Shown: in pieces, positions 1 to 7,409 of the stretch
How positions within the stretch are numbered: position 1 is the first letter of the stretch
How the letters are laid out: each line of letters begins with the position of its first letter
From: an uncultured Prevotellaceae bacterium
GTDB lineage: Bacteria; Bacteroidota; Bacteroidia; Bacteroidales; Bacteroidaceae
DNA length: 8,504 nucleotides
Assembly (NCBI GenBank): GCA_946413885.1
Contig: CAMKMK010000099.1
Coordinates: forward strand, 1-8,504
Direction: 5' to 3'
Made by a program: the position numbers and the translations under genes
Notes under the pieces: generated by a model
Told to the model about the DNA's origin: nothing
The model's database searches: none
Seen by the model: only the letters and a program-made list of their open reading frames with translations

Positions 1-18
1 AAGACAACACGTTGTCTT
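1..18. repeat. Short inverted repeat at the window edge
   Basis: The arms AAGACAAC (1-8) and GTTGTCTT (11-18) are exact reverse complements around an AC centre, and two more T follow. As RNA it would fold with about a 6-bp stem and 6-nt loop. It could be a protein-binding palindrome or a weak terminator for something lying left of the window. It is cut off by the window edge, so its context cannot be judged. Confidence 0.3.
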
Positions 19-116
19 TTCAAAGGCGACGGGGAAGGGGGTAAACGAGGTTATAAAGCAGCAAATTTGCGAAAGAGTTATTTAGGAGGGTTATACCTTT
101 GAGCGTTTTCAAATAG

Positions 117-157
117 AATAAACCCTGAAAGCGTTTGACTGACTTCCAGGGTTTATT
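117..157 (-). terminator. Operon-end intrinsic terminator, possibly bidirectional
   Basis: The arms AATAAACCCTG (117-127) and CAGGGTTTATT (147-157) are perfect reverse complements. Read on the minus strand, the stem extends by G-U, A-U, A-U and G-C to 15 bp with an 11-nt loop. The G-U wobble becomes an A-C mismatch on the plus strand, so the fold is better on the minus strand. The minus-strand transcript continues into a U-rich run, TTTATTCTATTT. It lies 25 bp after the stop of the OPT transporter gene and is the natural end of the operon. The plus strand is also T-rich after the stem (TTTATTTTGTTTG), so it may also stop transcription from the left. Confidence 0.8.
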
Positions 158-182
158 TTGTTTGTTGTAAATCCTTAAAGAT

Positions 183-2159
183 TTAATCCTGCTTCTTAGC
201 TCGCATACAGGCTTTAACGAAATAAATGATGAGGATGCAATACATGCCTAATGAAAGGAGCTCGCTAAGATAGTTTGCCCACCATGCATCATAGTCGAAA
301 CTGATGCCACCAAAACGTAGAGCTGCGCTGACTACGCCCATCAAGGCTCCACCAGCTATGAATCCGCTGGCTATCAGCGTGCCACGCTCGCCTCGAGCTG
401 TATTGAGAGCCTTGTCCTGACTACGTGTTGTAACGAACCAATTAATGGCTCCACCCACAAGGAGGGGAAGGTTTAGTTCGAGGGGGATAAACATACCCAA
501 AGCAAATGCCAAAGCTGACACGCCAAATGCATTCAGCACGACAGCAATTACTGCTCCAATTATATAAAGCAACCAAGGTGCTCCGCTACCACTCATCAAA
601 GGCTCGATAACGGCCGCCATCGCATTTGCCTGAGGGGCAGCCAACTGGCCGTTCGTGAAACCGTAAGTCTTGTTCAGAATCATGATGACACCTGCTACTG
701 TGACAGCGCTGACGAGGGTTCCCAGGAACTTCCATGTCTCCTGTTTGCGAGGGGTGCTTCCCAGCCAATAACCTATCTTAAGGTCGGTAACGAAGCCACC
801 TGCCATACTGAGGGCTGTGCAAACGACGCCACCCATGATAAGAGCAGCTACCATTCCACTTGTTCCAATCAATCCGATAGAAACCATGATGACGCTTGCT
901 AATATAAGGGTCATCAGGGTCATTCCGCTTACAGGATTTGTACCAACAATCGCAATAGCGTTGGCTGCGACTGTGGTAAATAGGAAGGTAATAACTCCCA
1001 CGACAAGGATAGCGACAAGAGAGAATTTCAGATTACTCCCCATAACGTCCCATTGGAAGAAGATAAAAGTGGCTATGATTGCCAGAATGACTCCAAATGA
1101 GATGATTTTCATGGGGAGATCACGCTGAGTACGTTCAACCTGAGTATCAGAAACGCTCTTTCGTCCAATTTCCTTTCCTGCCAACTTGACAGCACCAGTA
1201 ATTAGACTCCAACTCTTGAAGATTCCAATGATACCTGCCATTGCAATACCTCCAATGCCAATGCTCTTCGCGTATTTGAAGATGGCCTCAGCAGATGCAG
1301 CAGCGGCTGTCACGCCTTCCTGAACCTCAATGTTGGGAAAGAGTAGGGCGATACCTGGTATGATAACCCACCAAATGAGGGCGGAACCACAACAAATGAT
1401 AAATGCATATTTCAGTCCTACGATGTATCCCATACCCAAAACTGCGGCTCCTGTATTGCACTTCAGGACGAGTTTCGCTTTCTCTGCGATTGTTTCCCCC
1501 CAGATAACAGCACGACTGGTAAAATTTTCGTTCCACAATCCAAAAGTTGCGATGACAAAGTCGTAAAGTCCACCTAAGATGCCAGCAATAAGAAGAGGTT
1601 TCGCCTGATCGCCCCCCTTGGCGCCATTCACAAGAACCTGTGTACTAGCTGTTGCTTCAGGGAAAGGATACTTCCCATGCATGTCTTTCACGAAATACTT
1701 GCGGAAGGGAATCAGCAAGAGGATTCCAAGAATGCCTCCCAAGCAACTTGCCATGAAGACCTCAAAGAAATTGACGGTCATCTCAGGATATTTGGCCTGG
1801 AGGATATAGAGAGCAGGCAAAGTGAAGATGGCACCAGCCACAATCACACCTGAACATGCACCTATACTTTGGATAATCACATTCTCTCCCAGCGAATTCT
1901 TTCGCTTGGTAGCGCTGCTGACTCCAACAGCAATGATGGTGATGGGAATGGCAGCTTCAAACACCTGACCCACCTTCAATCCCAAATATGCTGCAGCAGC
2001 ACTAAAGATAACAGCCATCAGGATACCCCAGCATACAGACCAAAGATTCACTTCACGAGGATTACTGTCTTTCGACATGAGAGGTTCATATTCCTCACCT
2101 GATTTCAACTCTCTGAATGCATTTTCAGGAAGTTGGGTTTTAAATTCTTGTTCTTCCAT
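183..2159 (-). CDS. OPT-family oligopeptide-type transporter
   Basis: This is an inner-membrane transporter of the OPT (oligopeptide transporter) superfamily, which in characterised members moves peptides or metal chelates, usually driven by protons. The 658 residues match the usual bacterial length. A hydrophilic N-terminus (about residues 1-35) precedes roughly 14-16 hydrophobic segments. Recognisable family motifs are KYPFPEATAST (163-173), GTNPVSGMT (406-414), a TDLKIGYWLGSTPR stretch (458-471) and the FALGMFIPLELNLPLLVGG region (552-570). The ATG at 2157-2159 follows the ROK kinase stop by only 17 bp, so it is probably cotranscribed as the last gene of the operon, and the terminator lies 25 bp downstream. 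The substrate cannot be read from the sequence. Its place in a uronate/hexose operon either means a non-peptide substrate, peptide uptake tied to glycoprotein or proteoglycan use, or mere genomic convenience. The family call is secure; the role is open. Confidence 0.9.
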   Translation of the reverse strand: MEEQEFKTQLPENAFRELKSGEEYEPLMSKDSNPREVNLWSVCWGILMAVIFSAAAAYLGLKVGQVFEAAIPITIIAVGVSSATKRKNSLGENVIIQSIGACSGVIVAGAIFTLPALYILQAKYPEMTVNFFEVFMASCLGGILGILLLIPFRKYFVKDMHGKYPFPEATASTQVLVNGAKGGDQAKPLLIAGILGGLYDFVIATFGLWNENFTSRAVIWGETIAEKAKLVLKCNTGAAVLGMGYIVGLKYAFIICCGSALIWWVIIPGIALLFPNIEVQEGVTAAAASAEAIFKYAKSIGIGGIAMAGIIGIFKSWSLITGAVKLAGKEIGRKSVSDTQVERTQRDLPMKIISFGVILAIIATFIFFQWDVMGSNLKFSLVAILVVGVITFLFTTVAANAIAIVGTNPVSGMTLMTLILASVIMVSIGLIGTSGMVAALIMGGVVCTALSMAGGFVTDLKIGYWLGSTPRKQETWKFLGTLVSAVTVAGVIMILNKTYGFTNGQLAAPQANAMAAVIEPLMSGSGAPWLLYIIGAVIAVVLNAFGVSALAFALGMFIPLELNLPLLVGGAINWFVTTRSQDKALNTARGERGTLIASGFIAGGALMGVVSAALRFGGISFDYDAWWANYLSELLSLGMYCILIIYFVKACMRAKKQD

Positions 2160-2176
2160 TTTATTTGACTTTTTGT

Positions 2177-3283
2177 TTATTTCTTGTCTAATTGAGTGAG
2201 AGCAAAGGCATACGCGCCAAGTTGAATGGCTCGACTGGTGCCCAGTTTGCTGATAGTGATTCCTATCTTGCGGTCAGACATATAAGGAACAAATTCTGAA
2301 GTATCAGGAACACATACTTGACGAGTGTCATCTTGGAAGAATGTCTTGCGGTCAGCCTCATCAAGAAGGTTATAAACGGACATCTGCAGACAAGGGAAGC
2401 GGTCGCCTCCAAAGGTTCCCAAAGTGGCACGAAGTTCTTCCAGAACACCAGGCATGATGTAACGATGATTATTGGCAACTCCACCACCAAAAACAACCAT
2501 CCCATCAATCATCATCAAAGCATTAGCGATGGATGCTCCAGCCATTCGTCCCAGTTCGCGGAATGATTCCTTGACAGCGTTACTTTGTACTGGATCATTG
2601 CTGTTCTCTGCGATCTGATAGAGATCTTTTGGCGTGAGGGATGGATCAGGATCACCTCCTAATTCACGGAATACACGCATCACGGCACGAATGCTGACAC
2701 TTTCTTCCACAATCATATCAGGATATTTCAGGTTGCGCATACACCAAATATCTCCACCACAACCATTATCTCCTGTAAGCAGTATGTTGTCATTGATTAC
2801 TACCCCTGCACCAAAACCAGTTCCAAGAGTTAAACCTAATAGATTATGGTATTGTTTCTGACTTCCTGCCTCCTTCAATTCTTTGTTGATCTGAGGTAAG
2901 GTACCTGCTAAAGCCTCTCCATAAGCAAAGAGATTCCCATCATTGTTTATATATACGGGAATTCCGAATTGATGTGCCAAATACGGGCCAAGTGCTACCC
3001 CTCCACGAAAAGCAGGAAAGTTTGGTAAATCTCCTATCACGCCATGCTCGTAATCAGCTGGGCCAGGAAAAGCAAAACTTATGGCTACAGGATCCTCTGA
3101 GAGCTGTTTCTTAACGGCATTGAATCCATCTACAAGATTCTGGATACAGCGATTCAGATCATTTGGGACGGAAGGAAGCCGATAGGGCTCTGTTATCTCT
3201 TCACAACTTTGGACAGCTCCGAATACAAAATTTGTTCCTCCTGCATCAAGGGTTAGAACAATTCTTCTATCATACTCGTACAT
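2177..3283 (-). CDS. ROK-family sugar kinase (probable gluco-/manno-/fructokinase)
   Basis: This is a predicted cytoplasmic ATP-dependent hexokinase of the ROK family. The N-terminal phosphate-binding motif DAGGTN is at residues 13-18. The catalytic aspartate is expected at D115 in YINNDGN (111-117), followed by a conserved E123. A second ATP-site glycine-rich stretch TLGTGFGAG is at 152-160, and VVFGGGVA (263-270) is the adenosine-site motif. The usual ROK zinc signature, a CxCGxxGCxE-type cluster, is not present. The corresponding area reads GDNGCGGDIWC (171-181) with only two cysteines and no clear histidine partner. At 368 residues it is longer than the common 290-320, with an insertion around 130-145 and a C-terminal extension rich in charged residues (about 305-345). 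It lies between the mannose-6-phosphate isomerase-like gene (80 bp gap) and the OPT transporter (17 bp). Its neighbour suggests mannose or fructose as substrate, but glucose, N-acetylated sugars or a deoxy-keto acid cannot be excluded. There is no N-terminal helix-turn-helix, so it is an enzyme rather than a ROK repressor. Confidence 0.88.
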   Translation of the reverse strand: MYEYDRRIVLTLDAGGTNFVFGAVQSCEEITEPYRLPSVPNDLNRCIQNLVDGFNAVKKQLSEDPVAISFAFPGPADYEHGVIGDLPNFPAFRGGVALGPYLAHQFGIPVYINNDGNLFAYGEALAGTLPQINKELKEAGSQKQYHNLLGLTLGTGFGAGVVINDNILLTGDNGCGGDIWCMRNLKYPDMIVEESVSIRAVMRVFRELGGDPDPSLTPKDLYQIAENSNDPVQSNAVKESFRELGRMAGASIANALMMIDGMVVFGGGVANNHRYIMPGVLEELRATLGTFGGDRFPCLQMSVYNLLDEADRKTFFQDDTRQVCVPDTSEFVPYMSDRKIGITISKLGTSRAIQLGAYAFALTQLDKK

Positions 3284-3295
3284 TGCTTTTTTATG

Positions 3296-3309
3296 GTTAA
3301 TAGTTAATA
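3296..3309. repeat. Tandem GTTAATA heptamer in the leader of the ROK kinase gene
   Basis: GTTAATA is repeated exactly twice (3296-3302 and 3303-3309), followed by ATTAA. On the minus strand this reads TTAATTATTAACTATTAAC and ends about 13 bp before the ROK kinase ATG. It sits in the largest gap inside the operon (80 bp, 3284-3363, very AT-rich). It may be an AT-rich translation leader, as is usual in Bacteroidota, or an operator. I could not find a TAnnTTTG-type promoter in this gap. Confidence 0.4.
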
Positions 3310-3363
3310 ATTAAGGTATATTTACATGATTGTTTATCTATCAGTTATATGTTTTGAGAATGC

Positions 3364-5073
3364 CTAAACCCTCACATAAGCTTTGATGGTTACACATTCC
3401 TTGGTATCACCATAAGGACGGATGGTGTAGGACCCAATGGAAGCAGGAATGATGAAAGTCTCTGCATAATGAACCACGAATGGAGAGAATGCTGAGGTGG
3501 GACTCTCGATAATGGCTTCATCTCCTTCGAGCAAATTCAAGACGTTCACACTATTCAAGGTGTTGTGAAGAACAGGAACTGAGAAACGATGACGACGTGT
3601 CTCGATGAATTCATTGGGATGAAGTCCTGTCTTCTCTTCCTTCCATCCTTCTCCACCATCAATGATCTCTACATGGTTGACTAGGTTCTGCATTACATAG
3701 GGTGTTGTGCGGTTCCATTGAATAACATGACTGCCACGTTCCACATTGATTGGACGAGGTTTCCCATCGAGGCCCAAACGTTGCCAATCCCATAATTTGA
3801 AAGTAAAGATGTTTGGAGTACTGCTTATTTCCAGAACCATGCTGCCAGCTCCTGAGCAATGAATGGTTCCACCAGGAATGAGGAAATGATCGTGTTTCTT
3901 GGCAGGAATCTTATTGACATATTTATCAGCATCGAAAACTATCTCGCCCAATTGGGCTGCTCGTAAATCATGTAGCATCTCATCTGGCTGAATGCCTTCA
4001 CGAAGTCCTAAATATACGTATGCACCTGGAGCCGCATCAAGAAGATAGTAACTTTCATCTTGTGTATAATACATGCCAAAGTTCTCGCGAATGAACTGGT
4101 TTGTTGGATGAACCTGTAAACTGAGATTACCTCCCTCGATGGTATCAAGGAAATCAAATCTGATGGGGAAATCTTGTCCGAATCTTGCCCATACAGGTTC
4201 TCCCAATAAGGTTTTGCTGTCATAGAGGAGGAGGTCCTGAGAAGGAAACTCAATGAGCTCATCTTGAACGGATAGATAAAGACTGTTTTCTTCAGGTACA
4301 CAGTCAAAGCACCAACCGTAGTTGGACACGGATCGATCCAGATCACAAACTTCTTTCATCCATTGTCCTCCCCAAGGAGCAGGGTCGAAGAAAGGAACCA
4401 CACGAAAGGGAGAATGTAACGTCTGATTCAGACCATTCAGGAAAGTCTCTCCACTAATCATCAAAGGACGATCTGCATGATGAGTATCTATCCACCAACT
4501 GACGCGTGACATGAGTTGAGACTTATGCTTATCAAGGATACGCCAATCATTGAAGTAACCACGCTTATATTGTATGCTGAGGGCATCCTCGTGATTATCA
4601 ACTCCAAGTGCCTTTACCTCATGTCGTCGGAATCGCATCTGTATTTCCCATCGAGCCATATCCACATAGGCAATCAAAGCGTCTGGAGGGGCAACAAGGG
4701 TCGCTCCACTTCCTATGATAACACGTGGATGCTGACGTTGTGCTTGCTTAAGAGCATCAGAACAAAAATAATCCACCAGTTGAAGCCGTGTAACATAACC
4801 GAAAAGCACATCATCCGTCATAAACTGTTCTGTCATTTGGATGATTTCTTCCTCTGGTTTCATCAAAGATCGTGTGTTCAGGACAGCTCCAAAATGTTCT
4901 TGAAATGCTCGCTCCATTTCGTCTTCATAAACACCTGTGTAGAGTTCTACAGCCAATGTTTGATTGGTTGTTAACTCGTTAGATAGCTTTTCGAGAATAC
5001 AATTCCATCCTCGAAAAACTTCTCCAGATACTTGAGTGGCGGGGTATTTATCGTAATTGAATTTACGACTCAT
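3364..5073 (-). CDS. manA: Class I mannose-6-phosphate isomerase-like protein with extra N-terminal domain
   Basis: This is a predicted cytoplasmic, zinc-dependent enzyme interconverting mannose 6-phosphate and fructose 6-phosphate. The isomerase part begins near residue 224 (VVPFFDPAPWGGQWM) and is of the cupin type. The four expected metal ligands are visible: Q320 and H322 in SLQVHP, E340 in TQDESYYLL, and H405 in IPGGTIHCSG. A second cupin-like half follows (about 490-569). The 569 residues are well above the 310-400 of ordinary ManA. The first 220 or so residues form an additional domain with GSGATLV (121-127) and RWEIQ (141-145), which reminds me of nucleoside/uridine-kinase-like folds but lacks a GxxxxGKS P-loop. 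Such long forms occur in Bacteroidota and Clostridia from memory. The ATG lies 19 bp after the kduI stop, so it is probably cotranscribed, and the following ROK kinase could supply mannose 6-phosphate. The isomerase call is good; the true substrate and the role of the N-terminal domain are unknown. Confidence 0.88.
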   Translation of the reverse strand: MSRKFNYDKYPATQVSGEVFRGWNCILEKLSNELTTNQTLAVELYTGVYEDEMERAFQEHFGAVLNTRSLMKPEEEIIQMTEQFMTDDVLFGYVTRLQLVDYFCSDALKQAQRQHPRVIIGSGATLVAPPDALIAYVDMARWEIQMRFRRHEVKALGVDNHEDALSIQYKRGYFNDWRILDKHKSQLMSRVSWWIDTHHADRPLMISGETFLNGLNQTLHSPFRVVPFFDPAPWGGQWMKEVCDLDRSVSNYGWCFDCVPEENSLYLSVQDELIEFPSQDLLLYDSKTLLGEPVWARFGQDFPIRFDFLDTIEGGNLSLQVHPTNQFIRENFGMYYTQDESYYLLDAAPGAYVYLGLREGIQPDEMLHDLRAAQLGEIVFDADKYVNKIPAKKHDHFLIPGGTIHCSGAGSMVLEISSTPNIFTFKLWDWQRLGLDGKPRPINVERGSHVIQWNRTTPYVMQNLVNHVEIIDGGEGWKEEKTGLHPNEFIETRRHRFSVPVLHNTLNSVNVLNLLEGDEAIIESPTSAFSPFVVHYAETFIIPASIGSYTIRPYGDTKECVTIKAYVRV

Positions 5074-5092
5074 TGGGAATGAGACTGGTTTG

Positions 5093-5995
5093 TTATTTCA
5101 GTTCTGTTGGTTTTACAGCATCCATGTCCCCATAATCAAGATTTTCTCCAGCCATACCCCAAATGAAAATATAGTTGCTGGTACCTGCTCCAGCATGGAT
5201 AGACCATTCAGGAGAGATGACAGCTTGTTCGTTATGGAGCCAGATAGGACGAGTTTCTTGAGGCTCGCCCATGAAATGGCATACAGCTTGTCCTTCAGGA
5301 ACATTGAAATAGAAATAGGTTTCCATACGGCGTGCATGGGTGTGGGCAGGCATCGTATTCCACACACTTCCAGGCTTCAGTTCCGTCATACCCATCTGTA
5401 ACTGACAAGTCTTTACAACCTTCTGAACTATAAGACGATTGATGACACGGTCATTGGATTCCTCGAGTGAACCAGCTTTCAACACGTCTGCCTCCTTTAA
5501 GGTAATCTTTTTGGTGGGATACGAGGTATGAGCTGTAGCGCTGTTAAAATAGAAGTGGGCAGGATTTTTTGCATCCACACTGGAGAAATAAACTTCATGT
5601 TCTCCGCTTCCTACGTAGAGAGCCTCCTTGTTCTTGAGTTCATACTCCTCATTACCAACCTTGACTTTACCTGTTCCGCCCACATTGATGATACCAATCT
5701 CTCGACGATGGAGGAAATTAGGAGCTTTCAGATAATCAATTGTTTCCAGCTGAAGAACTTTACTAACTGGCATTGCTCCGCCAACGATGAAACGATCGTG
5801 GATAGAGTAAACCAGATTGATGGAATCAGGAGAGAAGACTTTCTCGACAGCGAATTGTTTCCTCAAACGAGAAGTATCATAAGTCTTCACGTCTTCAGGA
5901 TGAGTAGCATAGCGCAACTCGTAGTTAGTATGTTTCTGTGCCATAGTGATAGTTGATGCTAATATTGCACCAATAAATAATGATTTCTTTTTCAT
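5093..5995 (-). CDS. kduI: 5-dehydro-4-deoxy-D-glucuronate isomerase with signal peptide
   Basis: KduI converts 5-dehydro-4-deoxy-D-glucuronate to 2,5-diketo-3-deoxygluconate in the breakdown of unsaturated uronic acids from pectin or glycosaminoglycans. The cupin metal ligands are all present: H218 and H220 in PAHTHARRME, E225, and H267 in WSIHAG. Each is 22 residues later than the ligands I recall for E. coli KduI (196, 198, 203, 245). Other family blocks are VGGAMP (71-76), RREIGIINVGG (98-108), LYVGSGEHEV (126-135), YPTKKIT (159-165) and a C-terminal FIWGMAGEN (277-285). The protein has 300 residues against about 278-280, and the excess is an N-terminal signal peptide (residues 1-19). The start is supported by a 4-bp ATGA overlap with the upstream permease stop. 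A shorter start at Met18 would give a 283-residue cytoplasmic form with no evident ribosome-binding site. The enzyme is therefore probably exported to the periplasm, which is unusual for this family. The manA-like gene follows after 19 bp. Confidence 0.93.
   Translation of the reverse strand: MKKKSLFIGAILASTITMAQKHTNYELRYATHPEDVKTYDTSRLRKQFAVEKVFSPDSINLVYSIHDRFIVGGAMPVSKVLQLETIDYLKAPNFLHRREIGIINVGGTGKVKVGNEEYELKNKEALYVGSGEHEVYFSSVDAKNPAHFYFNSATAHTSYPTKKITLKEADVLKAGSLEESNDRVINRLIVQKVVKTCQLQMGMTELKPGSVWNTMPAHTHARRMETYFYFNVPEGQAVCHFMGEPQETRPIWLHNEQAVISPEWSIHAGAGTSNYIFIWGMAGENLDYGDMDAVKPTELK
5939..5995 (-). other. Predicted Sec signal peptide of KduI
   Basis: These codons encode residues 1-19. 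The basic n-region is MKKK, the hydrophobic h-region is SLFIGAILASTIT (5-17), and a small-residue c-region ends in Ala19. The likely cleavage is between Ala19 and Gln20. A Gln immediately after the cut is the known Bacteroidota 'Q-rule' for signal peptidase I substrates, where it becomes pyroglutamate. There is no lipobox cysteine, so the protein should be soluble in the periplasm or exported further, not a lipoprotein. The mature protein would begin QKHTNYELRY, close to where ordinary KduI proteins begin. Confidence 0.75.
5992..5995 (-). promoter_or_regulatory. ATGA stop/start overlap (translational coupling)
   Basis: On the minus strand the TGA stop of the permease gene overlaps the ATG of kduI as ATGA. 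This arrangement usually couples translation of two genes. It decides the kduI start in favour of the long form carrying the signal peptide, and ties the amounts of permease and isomerase together. Confidence 0.75.
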
Positions 5996-7362
5996 TGATT
6001 ATTGTATGAATTTATTCTTTTATAATTCCAACGAATAAGACCTGCCAAAATCAGGAGGCTTAAGAAAATGCCCACAATGCCCTTGAAAGAAGCAAAGAGA
6101 TGATAAGTAACCCAACAAAGAATACTGGATGCGAAATCAAGGGCCGCGCCTGAACTGAATCCATCAGGGATGCGAACAGATGCATCTTCAGGATGTTGCT
6201 CAGAAACGAAATTGGCAGCCAGCGTGAAAGCCTCTGCAATATTTGTAATGAAATAGAGACCTACTATTAGAGCTACAAGTCCTATGATATATGTCTTGAC
6301 AACATTTCCCTTGGTAATCGGAAGTACTACAGGAAAGAGATAGAAGATACCTGCCAAAGATGCAAGAGGAAGAAATTTGTTTCCTGGAAGGATGACTGCC
6401 AATAAGAGGATGGTTGGGATGAGGAGCAAAGAGACAACCAACGTCGTAGGATGCCCAATAACGAGTGCAGGACTCATACCAATATGAAGCTTCACACGAT
6501 CCCCAAAGTGACGGGCAATCATCTTCTTTGTGGCATCAGAGATGGGAACAAGTCCGTCGATGAAGAGGCGAGTAATGCGAGGGATAAGTTCCATGACAGC
6601 ACCAATCTTCACACCAAGAATCAATACATCTTTTATATTATAGCCAGCCAAAACACCAATAGCGCATCCAACAATTACGCCTAAAAAGAGAGGTTCGCCC
6701 AAGATGCCAAACTTCTTCTTGAGACCTTCTGCATCGATGTCAAGTTTGTTAAAGAATGGAATATGGTCTAAAATCTTGTTGATACAGACTGCAAATGGAA
6801 CGAATCCTTGGCAGAATGGCTGAGGAATAGAGATGCCGTCCATTCCCTCGTAGTAAATCTGGAACTTATCTGCAGTTCTGTCTGCCATGATGAGAGTAAT
6901 CATGTAGCAGAAAATTGCTGCATCAAACCCATAGACAAGACTGTCAGTAGCAAAATATACGATCGAACCAACAAAAGCGAAATGCCAATAGTTCCATAAA
7001 TCAATATTTACTGTACGTGTTGTTCGAGTGAAAAGCATCAGCAGATTGATGGCAAGACAAACTGGGATGATGAAGGCTCCTACAGCTGTGTTGTATGCTA
7101 CGGAAGCTGCTGCTGGCCAACCCATATCAAAGATTTCCAACTGCAATCCGTAGTCTTTGATCACCTTGTCCAAGGCGGGACCCATACTGCTGGTGAGTAA
7201 TCCTGTTACAACACTTAGCCCAACAAATCCGACTCCAACATAAAGGCCGCTAAGTAAAGCTTTGCCAAACTTGATGCGTAAACACAGACCCAGGATGGTG
7301 AAAATGATAGGCATCATGACTGATGCGCCCAATCCTATGATGTAAGTAAATATATTCTCCAT
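5992..7362 (-). CDS. GatC-family (PTS galactitol IIC-type) permease without PTS partners
   Basis: This inner-membrane protein is a homologue of GatC, the IIC membrane subunit of the galactitol phosphotransferase system (456 residues; E. coli GatC is about 451). Family blocks seen are FDMGWPAAAS (78-87), TRTVNIDLWNYWHF (115-128), the loop YEGMDGISIPQP (171-182), KKFGILGEP (216-224), IDGLVPIS (268-275) and MSPALVIGHPTT (296-307). About 11-12 hydrophobic segments are visible. No IIA, IIB, EI or HPr gene lies in the window, and most Bacteroidota lack a full sugar PTS. The protein therefore more likely works as a secondary transporter or facilitator than by group translocation. It starts 47 bp after the dehydrogenase gene and overlaps kduI by 4 bp. 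That position suggests its substrate is an intermediate of the KduI-KduD pathway, for example 5-dehydro-4-deoxy-D-glucuronate or its isomer. The family is certain; the substrate is inference. Confidence 0.9.
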   Translation of the reverse strand: MENIFTYIIGLGASVMMPIIFTILGLCLRIKFGKALLSGLYVGVGFVGLSVVTGLLTSSMGPALDKVIKDYGLQLEIFDMGWPAAASVAYNTAVGAFIIPVCLAINLLMLFTRTTRTVNIDLWNYWHFAFVGSIVYFATDSLVYGFDAAIFCYMITLIMADRTADKFQIYYEGMDGISIPQPFCQGFVPFAVCINKILDHIPFFNKLDIDAEGLKKKFGILGEPLFLGVIVGCAIGVLAGYNIKDVLILGVKIGAVMELIPRITRLFIDGLVPISDATKKMIARHFGDRVKLHIGMSPALVIGHPTTLVVSLLLIPTILLLAVILPGNKFLPLASLAGIFYLFPVVLPITKGNVVKTYIIGLVALIVGLYFITNIAEAFTLAANFVSEQHPEDASVRIPDGFSSGAALDFASSILCWVTYHLFASFKGIVGIFLSLLILAGLIRWNYKRINSYNNQ

Positions 7363-7409
7363 TATGTCAATTAATAAATCGGAATATGTGAACTTTGACA
7401 GATAATCAC

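Noticed and set aside
61..70. Perfect 10-bp palindrome GCAAATTTGC
   Set aside because: It is short and isolated with no second copy nearby, so chance is a sufficient explanation.
2177..3283. ROK protein as a transcriptional repressor
   Set aside because: There is no N-terminal helix-turn-helix: the ATP motif DAGGTN begins at residue 13, as in ROK kinases.
3284..3363. Internal promoter in the 80-bp gap before the ROK kinase gene
   Set aside because: I found no TAnnTTTG-type -7 element with a TTTG -33 box on the minus strand. The gap is AT-rich, but that alone is not evidence for a promoter.
4516..4974. 152-codon plus-strand open frame
   Set aside because: It lies entirely antisense to the manA-like gene, whose protein is clearly conserved. 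Its translation has no recognisable motif and odd composition, so it is a shadow frame.
5093..5944. Shorter kduI start at Met18 (283 residues, cytoplasmic form)
   Set aside because: It cannot be excluded, but no ribosome-binding site precedes it, the preceding 17 codons form a coherent signal peptide, and the upstream ATG overlaps the permease stop as ATGA. The long start is preferred.
5528..5956. 142-codon plus-strand open frame
   Set aside because: It is antisense to kduI, where all metal ligands and family blocks are intact on the minus strand. No family resemblance is visible.
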